Shown: positions 21,674-30,010 of the stretch, in pieces
Position numbering within the stretch: position 1 is the stretch's first letter
Layout of the letters: the number at the start of each line of letters is the position of its first letter
Origin: Pseudochryseolinea flava
Lineage (GTDB): Bacteria; Bacteroidota; Bacteroidia; Cytophagales; Cyclobacteriaceae
Direction: 5' to 3'
DNA: 64,000 nt
Assembly (NCBI RefSeq): GCF_003286915.1
Contig: NZ_QMFY01000004.1
Location: forward strand, 248,001-312,000
Position numbers and translations under genes: made by a program
Notes under the pieces: generated by a model
The model's database searches: none
What the model saw: only the letters and a program-made list of their open reading frames with translations
Told to the model about the DNA's origin: nothing

Positions 21674-22401
21674 AACTTTAATTTTTTAAACACACCTTCA
21701 GGAACAGACTTGATAATGAGCATGACCCAACGCCACATCCAGAGTACGTATATTTCGTTTTTCTTTTTGTCAGCAGCGTTTATCATCTTGCTCGCAACTT
21801 GATCGGGCTGTGCCGTAAGCGGCGCAGGAAGTTTTAATCCGTTCGTCATTTTGGTATCAACGAATCCAGGCTTGACAGTCACCACGTGGACACCTGATTT
21901 AAATAGGCGATTACGAAGTCCAGAGAGATAAGATGTAAATCCAGCCTTCGCGCTTCCATAGATATAGTTACTCTGTCTTCCGCGATCACCAGCCACCGAA
22001 CTTACACCAATGATTACGCCAGATTTCCTTGTCTCCATATCGTTGGCGACAAGATTTAGGATAGAAACTGCGCCGGTATAATTTGCCTGAATGATGCGAT
22101 TGCATTCATCCCAATTATTTTGCGCGACAGCCTGATCACCGAGATAGCCAAAAGCACAAATCACAACATCAGGCACCGGGGAAATTCCCTTGTAGAATGA
22201 CGCGTGTGACTTGACATCGTCAGCATCGAAGCGAACAAATTTTGCTATTACATTGTGACGTATGGAAAGGTCTTTCGAAAAACCTGTCAACGCTTCTTCA
22301 TTTCTTCCAGCTAAGAATATCGTGGCGCCTTTGCGGGCATATTGTCTTGCTGCAGCTTTGGCGATATCCGAAGATGCGCCAAGAATTAAAACACACTTCA
22401 T
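21670..22401 (-). CDS. SDR-family oxidoreductase, DprE2-like (ketoreductase step of polyprenyl-phosphoryl-arabinose synthesis)
   Basis: 243 residues. Rossmann fold with N-terminal nucleotide-binding motif GASSDIA at residues 8-14, and the SDR catalytic Ser-Tyr-Lys arrangement in GVSSVAG and YIYGSAKAG. A hydrophobic C-terminus (WRWVMLIIKSVP) is typical of DprE2 and could touch the membrane. It overlaps the upstream oxidase gene by four bases (ATGA) and the downstream phosphatase by four (GTGA). In mycobacteria DprE2 reduces the 2-keto intermediate made by DprE1, giving the net epimerisation of ribose to arabinose on the lipid carrier. Adjacency to a clear DprE1 homologue makes that role likely. 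A general SDR function on another sugar cannot be excluded. Confidence 0.85.
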   Translation of the reverse strand: MKCVLILGASSDIAKAAARQYARKGATIFLAGRNEEALTGFSKDLSIRHNVIAKFVRFDADDVKSHASFYKGISPVPDVVICAFGYLGDQAVAQNNWDECNRIIQANYTGAVSILNLVANDMETRKSGVIIGVSSVAGDRGRQSNYIYGSAKAGFTSYLSGLRNRLFKSGVHVVTVKPGFVDTKMTNGLKLPAPLTAQPDQVASKMINAADKKKNEIYVLWMWRWVMLIIKSVPEGVFKKLKL

Positions 22402-23759
22402 TTTTTATGGTAGTGATTGGTCAATTGAAGTCTAGCCGATTGCTCAGACGCAAATGTGGAACTCGGATTATACTTTCTAATGGTTTCTGCGAACTGATTA
22501 ATTTTCGGATAGCTCTTCCAAAAGAAATCAGATTTCATCCGTGCATCTTTAGAAAGATAAATTCTTCCGCCAAGGTCCATCACCACTTTATCCAACTCAT
22601 CCAGGAATTCGAACAATCCTTTTCTTACTGCAAAATCAAGCGCTAAGGTGTATCCTTCCATCGGGAAAGAAATCAAATCATCCTGTTTTCCAAAAAGCTT
22701 CAACACGGCTAAGAATGAACCCATATTCCGCTTGTTGATACGCGTGAGGATCTCTGTCAAACCCTTCTTACTTACATCCAGCGGCAACACAAATTGATAC
22801 TGCACAAAACCACTCTTACCATACATTCTGTTCCAATGTAAAATGGCATCGAGCGGATAGAAGAATGTGTCGTAATCCACCAATCCTACATGGCGATTTT
22901 TCGGACTCTTGTTATAATACAGGAAGTTGAAAGCGCGGATACTTAAAGGATTCAATGTGATTGAAGGAAGATTGAACGGTACCGTGAGCTTACGCTTCGC
23001 GGGAACATACAACGGATTTTTTTTCTTTTTCGTATCCAGATCTTCAAGCGTAGCATGTTCTCCTGCATACATAATGCTTCTTCCGAGCTTGCTTCCCTTC
23101 TGAAAACAATCTATCCAGGACATCGAGTATGTACAAGAACGATGTTCTTCAAACAGGTCAAAAATCTCATCAAGATTACGCGCACGTGCTGTGATTTGTT
23201 TGATGTATGCGGATTCAACTTTTTTCAAACCAAACTTCACGCGAAGAATAATTCCAGTAAGTCCCATTCCACCACATGTTGCCTCAAACAGATCTACGTT
23301 CTCCGTTCTGCTTGCGCGATAAATTTTTCCATCGGCAGCATAGATCTCCATGTAGATGATGTGCGCACTGAATGATCCTTCCTTGTGGTGATTCTTTCCA
23401 TGAATGTCAGAAGCAACAGCACCACCCACGGTGATGAATTTTGTACCTGGTGTTACGGGAAGAAAATATCCCTTCGGAAGAATCACTTCGATCAATTCCT
23501 CCAACGTTACACCAGCTTCGCAGAAAATTTCCCCACGAACAGGATCGAATTCAAGGATATTGGTATAGTGAAGTGTAGAAACAATGTTCTCACCTAAACT
23601 CGCGTCACCGTAGCAACGGCCCGCCCCGCGAGCAATGAACGGCGATGATGGTGATGATTCAATAATCTTTTTCAGATTCGTTTCTGAATCGAAGACAAAC
23701 TCGTTTGCTTCAGCAACAGGATACTTACCCCAGTTGGTTATATCTTTTTTACTTCTCAC
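22398..23759 (-). CDS. FAD-linked oxidase, DprE1-like decaprenylphosphoryl-ribose 2'-oxidase
   Basis: 453 residues. The FAD-binding (PCMH) domain has ARGAGRCYGDASLG and the DprE1 signature VTVGGAVASDIHGKNHH (ITVGG here) followed by EGSFSAHI. The C-terminal half carries LSKDARM, whose Lys corresponds to the catalytic Lys418 of the mycobacterial enzyme, and a near-terminal FASEQSARLQL block matching its end. The Cys387 position, target of benzothiazinone drugs, is Ala here (codon 22641-22643). The start is GTG, four bases inside the UbiA stop. It oxidises the 2'-hydroxyl of polyprenyl-phosphoryl-ribose in the characterised homologue. Cofactor and fold are seen in the sequence; the exact lipid and sugar are inferred. 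Confidence 0.88.
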   Translation of the reverse strand: MRSKKDITNWGKYPVAEANEFVFDSETNLKKIIESSPSSPFIARGAGRCYGDASLGENIVSTLHYTNILEFDPVRGEIFCEAGVTLEELIEVILPKGYFLPVTPGTKFITVGGAVASDIHGKNHHKEGSFSAHIIYMEIYAADGKIYRASRTENVDLFEATCGGMGLTGIILRVKFGLKKVESAYIKQITARARNLDEIFDLFEEHRSCTYSMSWIDCFQKGSKLGRSIMYAGEHATLEDLDTKKKKNPLYVPAKRKLTVPFNLPSITLNPLSIRAFNFLYYNKSPKNRHVGLVDYDTFFYPLDAILHWNRMYGKSGFVQYQFVLPLDVSKKGLTEILTRINKRNMGSFLAVLKLFGKQDDLISFPMEGYTLALDFAVRKGLFEFLDELDKVVMDLGGRIYLSKDARMKSDFFWKSYPKINQFAETIRKYNPSSTFASEQSARLQLTNHYHKK

Positions 23760-24631
23760 AGGCCTTTAGACATATAGATGATAACATAGAAACTCAAGAT
23801 CCAGCAAAGAATGGTAGTGATTAAGAACCGATCGGTCAACAAAATTTTCGTAGGGCTACCACTATTTTTCTCTACCAAAGATATTTGCAAGTAACGGAGG
23901 ATTCCCGCGACTACAAAGATTGATGTGAAGTATAAATGATCGCTGTGAAGGCGCTCTGTTACTTCAGCGGAGATTGTGTACATGATATACGAAACCATGC
24001 TCACTCCGGAAATCATCGTGATACCACTATAAACAAAGTTCAAATTGTAGTTCTTCACTTTTCTACTGATGGTACCTGATTGTTCTGCGAGGATAAGATC
24101 ATCGAGGCGTTTCGCCAACGCTATAAACAGCGCGCCTAGAAACACCATGATAAGTAGCCATTGCGAAAGGGAAATATCGATGATAACACCACCGGCAATC
24201 GTTCGCAGCAGGAATCCTGAAGCAACCATCATGATATCCAAAATGGAAATGTTTTTTAGTCCCAGTGAATAACCGAGGTTAATCACGAGATATGTTAGGA
24301 TGATGTATAGGAAGTCAGTGTTGACAAAAAAGGCAAGTGCAATGCCTGCAATGAGAAAAATTGTGGCCACAATAAAACCAACTGTTGGGCTAATGGCCCC
24401 GGAAGCCAGTGGCCTATTTTTTTTCTCGGGATGATTTCGATCGACTTCGATATCACGATAGTCGTTGATAACATAGATGGCGCTGGCCACAAACGAAAAA
24501 CAGAAAAAACCAGCGATAAGGAGTACAAGATTGTCCTGATTGAACAAAACGCCACCGAAGAAAGCAGGGATAAAAACGAAACCGTTCTTCACCCAATGTT
24601 TCATCCGGATTAAAGACACAAAATGCTTCAT
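23756..24631 (-). CDS. UbiA-family prenyltransferase, candidate polyprenyl-phosphate phosphoribosyltransferase
   Basis: About 291 residues from the chosen ATG at 24631 (MKHFVSLIRMKHW). An open frame extends to 24730 but its extra 33 residues do not look like a UbiA start. First Asp-rich motif NDYRDIEVDRNHP followed by KKNRPLASG, as in decaprenyl-phosphate phosphoribosyltransferase (Rv3806c type); second conserved loop ALAKRLDDL. Eight to nine membrane helices. In that family the enzyme moves phosphoribose from PRPP to a polyprenyl phosphate at the inner membrane. It is the first gene of a four-gene operon with four-base overlaps (UbiA, DprE1-like, DprE2-like, HAD), which supports this function over quinone or heme synthesis. 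Confidence 0.85.
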   Translation of the reverse strand: MKHFVSLIRMKHWVKNGFVFIPAFFGGVLFNQDNLVLLIAGFFCFSFVASAIYVINDYRDIEVDRNHPEKKNRPLASGAISPTVGFIVATIFLIAGIALAFFVNTDFLYIILTYLVINLGYSLGLKNISILDIMMVASGFLLRTIAGGVIIDISLSQWLLIMVFLGALFIALAKRLDDLILAEQSGTISRKVKNYNLNFVYSGITMISGVSMVSYIMYTISAEVTERLHSDHLYFTSIFVVAGILRYLQISLVEKNSGSPTKILLTDRFLITTILCWILSFYVIIYMSKGL

Positions 24632-24732
24632 AAAAAGATTAACTATAGACTGAACAAGATTTAAAGATGGCGATAATAAGCTTAATTTTATAGCCCGAAT
24701 GCAAAGAAAAATAACCGATATCTGTACCAAAA

Positions 24733-26370
24733 ATGATTCTTAAGAAAGACCTCACACCAAGGCAAATTACAACGATTGAATTTGCCATTATTACCCTCTT
24801 CTCCTGCTTACCATTACTTCTCGAACTCCCCTTCCGGGTTAACATTTTCGTAACCTGGGAAGGCGCCTATCGCATGTATGTGGGACAAGTTCCATTCCGT
24901 GATTTCGGTATGCCTCTTGGCTACGGATTTTGGCTCATCCCGTTTATCTTTTTTAAGATCTTCGGGCCGTATCTCTATAGCCTAGTTATTGCACAGGCGT
25001 TCATCAACTTCCTCTCTCTTGTTGCTTTCAGGGGCATTCTGAAAATCTTCAATTTGAGTCCTGGGCAAATTCTACTTTCCATCACGGTAATGTGCCTCTC
25101 CTTTGTCATGGTCAATTTCTGGCCTTGGTACAATCACACCGTATTCGTGTATGAACTGATCGGTCTCTACTTTCTCTTCCGCTATTTATTGCGAGATAGT
25201 AAAATCATCTGGCTCATCCTCGCGGCATTTTTCATCGCACTCACCTTCCTTACAAAACAAGATGCCGGCGGCTTGGGTATGATGCTAACCATGGGCATAT
25301 TGATTGTCGACGCACTCGTTACCAAGAAGTTTAAGACGTTATTATTATATGTCGGTTTCTACGCCGTAGCACTCGCTGTGCTTATCCTCCCATTCACTGC
25401 TTACGAGTTTTCATACTGGTTCAACTTCGGTCAATCGCATCACTTCTCAAGAATAAATGCTTACGATTTCTTAAGCACATTCTTCGAAGAATCGCTTATT
25501 CTAAAGCTTTTCATCATTGCAACCGTTATAGTTGCTTTGGTTCGCTATCCGAAGTTCAAGGAACTGACTGCAGACAGACCTTACTTTTTATTTACACTAT
25601 TTACACTTGGGATTTTAGCACAAGCGATGATCATCCAAGTGACCAGTTTCAGTCCCGCGACAACCAACTTTTACTACAATAGTTTCGCATTTGCTTTCTT
25701 GATTTACAATGCAGGAAGAGTCATGCAGTTCGAGAAAGTATGGGTTATTTCATTGGCTTTTCTATTGGTCCTTTTTTGGCGATCTGAAAACTATTGGAAG
25801 TATTCAATGAAAGTTTTGGGGAAATTTCTCCCTGCTAGTTTCAGTCCTCCTCCCCCATCTGTGGTATCAAAAAACACGTGGTCATCTAAAGCAGATCAAA
25901 AAGGTGGAGGGAAACCACTGGAATGGACGTTGACACCATACAGAGCATTTAAAAGAATTAAATTACCAGTACCAACAGTCGAAGGAATTGAAAGAATAAA
26001 GTCTTTGTCCATTGTAAAAGACAATCCTAATCTCAAAGTGTTAAACATGTCGAACCTTACGCCTCTTGCGCATGAATTGAAGTATACGCCGGAAGCAGGA
26101 GAAAACATTCCGCTGTGGTATCATAAAGGTGTTGCCTTCTTTGATCGCGAAAGCAAAAGCCTTTGCGATAAAATAGCCGATCAACAGTATGATGTTGTGC
26201 TCTTTGAAGCGATGCCCGACGTCGATAACTTTTTCCCTTTTGATGTTCAGGCGTGTCTTCAAAAACATTATCAAAAAACGGATTCTTTCCCGTCGCCAAC
26301 AGGATACCAAACGGATTATATCGAAGTATATGTCCGGCCGGCAACGACCGTTGCAACTATAGCGGATTGA
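24733..26370 (+). CDS. Polytopic GT-C-like membrane glycosyltransferase (candidate lipid-linked pentose user)
   Basis: 545 residues. About ten membrane segments occupy residues 12-365, then a soluble C-terminal domain of about 170 residues. The first extracytoplasmic loop carries acidic residues in VTWEGAYRMYVG and VPFRDFG (Glu43, Asp57), where GT-C enzymes keep their catalytic acid, and the 'Y.GQVP.RDF' string is common in GT39-like proteins. It is divergently transcribed from the UbiA-DprE-type operon, 101 bases apart. GT-C enzymes use polyprenyl-phosphate sugars, so the neighbouring operon could supply its donor; this is inference. The family match is from fold features only, and an uncharacterised membrane protein of other function remains possible. 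Confidence 0.6.
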   Translation: MILKKDLTPRQITTIEFAIITLFSCLPLLLELPFRVNIFVTWEGAYRMYVGQVPFRDFGMPLGYGFWLIPFIFFKIFGPYLYSLVIAQAFINFLSLVAFRGILKIFNLSPGQILLSITVMCLSFVMVNFWPWYNHTVFVYELIGLYFLFRYLLRDSKIIWLILAAFFIALTFLTKQDAGGLGMMLTMGILIVDALVTKKFKTLLLYVGFYAVALAVLILPFTAYEFSYWFNFGQSHHFSRINAYDFLSTFFEESLILKLFIIATVIVALVRYPKFKELTADRPYFLFTLFTLGILAQAMIIQVTSFSPATTNFYYNSFAFAFLIYNAGRVMQFEKVWVISLAFLLVLFWRSENYWKYSMKVLGKFLPASFSPPPPSVVSKNTWSSKADQKGGGKPLEWTLTPYRAFKRIKLPVPTVEGIERIKSLSIVKDNPNLKVLNMSNLTPLAHELKYTPEAGENIPLWYHKGVAFFDRESKSLCDKIADQQYDVVLFEAMPDVDNFFPFDVQACLQKHYQKTDSFPSPTGYQTDYIEVYVRPATTVATIAD

Positions 26371-26598
26371 GTACTATTCGTCGCGCATGAAAATTTTGTC
26401 ACACGTTTATGTGGGGATGGGAGAAACGTTCGAAGCTCAATATTGAATACTATCGAACAACAAAACCGTTCATCCTTGCGTTGAGAGATGTGGCAAAGTT
26501 TTTTAGCCTTCGATTACTTGCTAATCGTTGGTATGAGAGACAATTATACTTTAACTTTCGCGACAGAAACGTATCGTAACACGTTAACCTTCCCCAGT

Positions 26599-28026
26599 AT
26601 GAACATGACCTTTGCTAAGGTACTCGTACTCTCGTTGGCAATGATTCATTGTTCATCTGAACGTACGTCACTCCGTGCACATCACGATCTTCCCGTCGTT
26701 GAGAACTATCAGCCAAGTGAAATTGTCGGCTCTGTTAAGAAACCATTTCAATGTGGCAAGTGCACATACGTTGTTCCTAAAAAGCATGAACATGACGGCG
26801 CCAAACTTGGATTAAAACCAGGCGACGTCATCTGCCTCGATGCCAAGATAAAATACGGCCCGTTGAAGTTTGTAAACTTAAAGGGCACCAAAGAAAAACC
26901 GATCACCATAATCAATTGTGGCGGGCCTATTACTATCGACACGCCTGGTCATTCTTTCGCACTGAAAACAGAAAAATCTGAACACTTCCGTATCACGAGC
27001 GTCGGCACGAAAGACGACCCTTACGGAATTAAAATCTCCGGCGCGAAGGGGATGGGCATTGCCCTCGACTACTTAAGCACAAACTTTGAAGTTGATCACG
27101 TAGAGGTTTTCAATATTGGCTTTGCGGGTATCATGGCCAAAACTGATCCTAACTGCGATGACGCTACAATCCGCGGCAACTTTGTGATGCGCGATATAGC
27201 GCTTCATGATAATTATATTCATGACACAGGCGGTGAAGGATTTTACATTGGAAATTCGTTCTATAACAACGGCATGAAACGCAAGTGCGGTGTACGCTTC
27301 CCACATGATATCGAAGGCGTAAAAGTTTTTAACAACATCGTAAAAAATTCCGGATGGGAATCTATTCAAGTTGGATCTGCACCCAAACGCGCCGAAGTTT
27401 ATAACAACTACATCGAGAACTACGGTACAAAGGACATCGAAAATCAGCGCGGTGGAATACAAATCGGTGAAGGTACAGGCGGTCTTTGCTACAACAACTT
27501 TATCAAAAAAGGTAAAGGCAATGCTATGATCGTGCTTGGTTATGGCGACAACATCATTTTTAACAATGTAATTATTGATGCCGGCAAAAATGCAATCTTC
27601 TGCGACGAGCGTTACACCAAAGGCGATGGGTTTAAATTCATCAATAACACGATCATTAATCCTGGACACGATGGCATTTTGATATATGCCGAGCTCGTCG
27701 AGAAAAATGTGATCATCAACAATATCATTGCGAATCCTGGCAACTACAAAGTATACGAATCGACGCCATATAAGAGAGCGGAAGATGCTTATGTACACAA
27801 ATTGAATAAAGACGTTCGAATCGACATGTCTAACAACCTATTTACACAAGATGTGTCTCAGCTCAAATTCCTAAATGTTGATCAATACGATTTTAAAGTT
27901 TCGCGTGAATCTCCAGCCATCGATGGGGGCCGCGATATGAGCGCTTACAACATTAATTTTGATTTCTTGAAGAACGAACGCCCGAAGGGAAAGGGTTATG
28001 ACATTGGAGCTTTTGAATTCGAATAA
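26599..28026 (+). CDS. Secreted right-handed parallel beta-helix protein
   Basis: 475 residues from the ATG at 26599. The frame is open from 26488, but only this start gives an N-terminal signal sequence (MNMTFAKVLVLSLAMIHC), possibly a lipoprotein signal with Cys18, although His at -1 is unusual. Residues 85-440 are PbH1-type coils with many Asn ladders (FNNIVKNSG, YNNYIENYG, FNNVIIDAG, INNTIINPG, INNIIANPG). The end, YDIGAFEFE, is a usual end of such proteins in Bacteroidota. These folds bind or cleave acidic polysaccharides (pectate lyase, mannuronan epimerase and chondroitinase classes). I see no diagnostic catalytic triad, so no activity is assigned. Its place between polysaccharide genes suggests it modifies or holds an envelope glycan. 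It ends three bases from the convergent GT2 gene. Confidence 0.78.
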   Translation: MNMTFAKVLVLSLAMIHCSSERTSLRAHHDLPVVENYQPSEIVGSVKKPFQCGKCTYVVPKKHEHDGAKLGLKPGDVICLDAKIKYGPLKFVNLKGTKEKPITIINCGGPITIDTPGHSFALKTEKSEHFRITSVGTKDDPYGIKISGAKGMGIALDYLSTNFEVDHVEVFNIGFAGIMAKTDPNCDDATIRGNFVMRDIALHDNYIHDTGGEGFYIGNSFYNNGMKRKCGVRFPHDIEGVKVFNNIVKNSGWESIQVGSAPKRAEVYNNYIENYGTKDIENQRGGIQIGEGTGGLCYNNFIKKGKGNAMIVLGYGDNIIFNNVIIDAGKNAIFCDERYTKGDGFKFINNTIINPGHDGILIYAELVEKNVIINNIIANPGNYKVYESTPYKRAEDAYVHKLNKDVRIDMSNNLFTQDVSQLKFLNVDQYDFKVSRESPAIDGGRDMSAYNINFDFLKNERPKGKGYDIGAFEFE

Positions 28027-28029
28027 TCA

Positions 28030-28917
28030 TTAGAATCGCACCACTTCCTCAGTAAAATTCTTAAACATCGGCAAGCTTCCCCAGCTCGTATTGACGTTCG
28101 CAATCAATTTACCTGCGGCAATGTTATCGTTCGATATTTTACGATTACCTGTCTCGTAGTTGTAATAATATGCGTTCTCGTCTTCGAAATTCATTGATTT
28201 CTCTTTCGTCGTATTGCTGAGGTAACGAAGGAAATTTTCAATTTGTATGTTCTCATATCGCATACCATAAGCCTTTGCGCGATTGAGTAGATCGTGATCT
28301 TCATGACCCGTTGGAAGGAAACTCTCTTCATACCCACCGAGCTCCATAAACTTCGTTTTTGCTAACGCAATTCTTCCTTCGGTTCCCCAATAAGGTTTTT
28401 TTCTAAAATGAAATATCGAATTAAAATCGTGCTTGTTGTACAGCCAATTGATGTAATACGCGAAATCCTTTCCGGTGAAATTATCGCCATCTACATTCAC
28501 AACAATATCACCTTTTGCTGCACGGTGTGCTAAATTTTTCGCTTTACAAACATGAAAGAACTGTGGTTCTTTTGTATGGTAATAGCTCAACACGCCAGCG
28601 TCAGTATATTTTTTCAGATTCTTTTTCGCCCATTCATGCAAGCCATCCTGTGAATTATAATTGATCACCACAAACTCAACACCGGGATAATTGATATTGT
28701 CTTCCATGTTCTTGATCACCGTTTTCCGAAGATGGAAAAAGCGGTTCATGCAAGTGGTGCAAAAAGAAATCGAATGATGTTTAAGCGTTGGGTCGTAAAT
28801 TTCTGCGGGGAGTTTTTCAAAAGCATAATTCCGCAGGTAAAGATCACGAAAGTCACGCAGATTGCGTTCGAGCTGTTGGGGAATTAGTTTACTAAAGAAG
28901 AGACTTAACTTAGACAT
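28030..28917 (-). CDS. Family 2 glycosyltransferase
   Basis: 295 residues, GT-A fold. The N-terminal part has ISFCTTCMNR and VEFVVINYNSQDG, the metal/nucleotide site is VNVDGDNF (DxD-like), and the acceptor-side motif is PTGHEDHDLLNRA, which contains the probable catalytic acid. No signal peptide or membrane segment, so it is cytoplasmic and probably adds a sugar to a lipid-linked polysaccharide unit. It lies 21 bases downstream of another GT2 gene on the same strand, so they are likely co-transcribed. Donor and acceptor cannot be told from sequence. Confidence 0.82.
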   Translation of the reverse strand: MSKLSLFFSKLIPQQLERNLRDFRDLYLRNYAFEKLPAEIYDPTLKHHSISFCTTCMNRFFHLRKTVIKNMEDNINYPGVEFVVINYNSQDGLHEWAKKNLKKYTDAGVLSYYHTKEPQFFHVCKAKNLAHRAAKGDIVVNVDGDNFTGKDFAYYINWLYNKHDFNSIFHFRKKPYWGTEGRIALAKTKFMELGGYEESFLPTGHEDHDLLNRAKAYGMRYENIQIENFLRYLSNTTKEKSMNFEDENAYYYNYETGNRKISNDNIAAGKLIANVNTSWGSLPMFKNFTEEVVRF

Positions 28918-28938
28918 GTTTGTTGGGGAGCCGATATG

Positions 28939-29874
28939 TTACTTTTTCTTCTTGAGTAACCTGAATGGATTGTATTTGTGTTTGATAATTTGAATACTCT
29001 CATTAACGGAGTACTCTTCGTTGCTAGACACTTTGGTGTCGTGGGGAATAGGTTGTGTTACGTATTTATCGAATCGCGCAAACTCTCTTAAAATCCGCTT
29101 CTTCACCGCCGCGTAAAGACTACCATCTCGCTCCAGCGTTCTGTTACTCGTCCACACGCGTGAATCACGATTTCTTACAAGACCAACTTTTCCATACTTC
29201 ATGAGGTCAAACACGAGGCGTCCATCATCACCTCGGATATTGCGACGGAGATAACCCTCTTTAATTCCATATTCTTTCACATAGCCCATGCTAATTCCAT
29301 AGGCGCTTAGGTATGGACGTTTGATGTGGCGAATTTCAACCATAAAATCCCTGATCACATCATACAGCGAAAATTTCCAACGCGCGATGTTGGCATTTCC
29401 CAGAAACGAATATCTCCCGTACACGGCAATGACACCTACTTTTAGCAAGGCATTACCCATCAATTGAATCCAACGTTTTGGATAATAACAATCAGCATCA
29501 GCGATGAGAATGTACTTACCTTTTGCATTGCGCTGTCCTAGTTCGCGTGCAGGGCCGCATCCTTGTATTTCTTGAAAATAAGAAGTCACGCCAAGCTTAT
29601 CGAGAACTTGTTGGGTGCGATCTTTCGAGTTATTATTGACAACAACAATATCAAAAGGAATGTCAGTTACATTACGCGACAACGTATCAAGACAGCGAAT
29701 AATATTCACCTCTTCATTCCACGCGGCAATCACGATGGTAATCGTTGGCTCGTTACTCATCTTTGATTGTAAACGTTCTTTTATTTTCTGGAATGTCTCA
29801 TCAGGAACATCCTCCAGCCTTTTGACATGGAATAAGTCCTTGTCGATCCACTCCGGATTATTAAAAAAATACAT
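28939..29874 (-). CDS. Family 2 glycosyltransferase
   Basis: 311 residues. Typical GT2 start TITIVIAAWNEE at residues 44-55, nucleotide site DIVVVNNNSKDRT, DxD-type motif ADADCYYP, and a later RGDDGRLVFDL block that would hold the catalytic Asp. A basic C-terminal tail (PFRLLKKKK) may associate with membrane phospholipid. It is the first gene of a two-gene minus-strand unit and is divergent from the pyruvyltransferase gene at 30011 with 136 bases between. Probably assembles the repeat unit of the exopolysaccharide; sugar specificity unknown. Confidence 0.82.
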   Translation of the reverse strand: MYFFNNPEWIDKDLFHVKRLEDVPDETFQKIKERLQSKMSNEPTITIVIAAWNEEVNIIRCLDTLSRNVTDIPFDIVVVNNNSKDRTQQVLDKLGVTSYFQEIQGCGPARELGQRNAKGKYILIADADCYYPKRWIQLMGNALLKVGVIAVYGRYSFLGNANIARWKFSLYDVIRDFMVEIRHIKRPYLSAYGISMGYVKEYGIKEGYLRRNIRGDDGRLVFDLMKYGKVGLVRNRDSRVWTSNRTLERDGSLYAAVKKRILREFARFDKYVTQPIPHDTKVSSNEEYSVNESIQIIKHKYNPFRLLKKKK

Positions 29875-30010
29875 ACACTGCTTTTGGTTGACAATGATTA
29901 GCTATCAATAGAAAAAAATCAAGCCATAACCTTTAAATTGACCCAACTTTACGAAGGAACGAAACTATTATTGCGACTCGAATATATGAAAACCATTCAT
30001 CACATTTTCC

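Noticed and set aside
24632-24730. Upstream extension of the UbiA frame
   Set aside because: The 33 extra residues precede the normal family start and would cover the divergent promoter region.
26387-26446. Short frame beginning MKILSHVYVGMGETF in the gap before the beta-helix gene
   Set aside because: Only 19 residues; it could be a gene remnant, but nothing supports expression or a parent family.
26599-26660. Firm lipoprotein call for the beta-helix protein
   Set aside because: Cys18 follows Met-Ile-His, and His before the Cys does not fit the usual lipobox, so anchoring is left open.
27073-27798. 241-codon minus-strand open frame inside the beta-helix gene
   Set aside because: It is fully antisense to a protein with clear PbH1 coils and has no recognisable family; biased codons explain its length.
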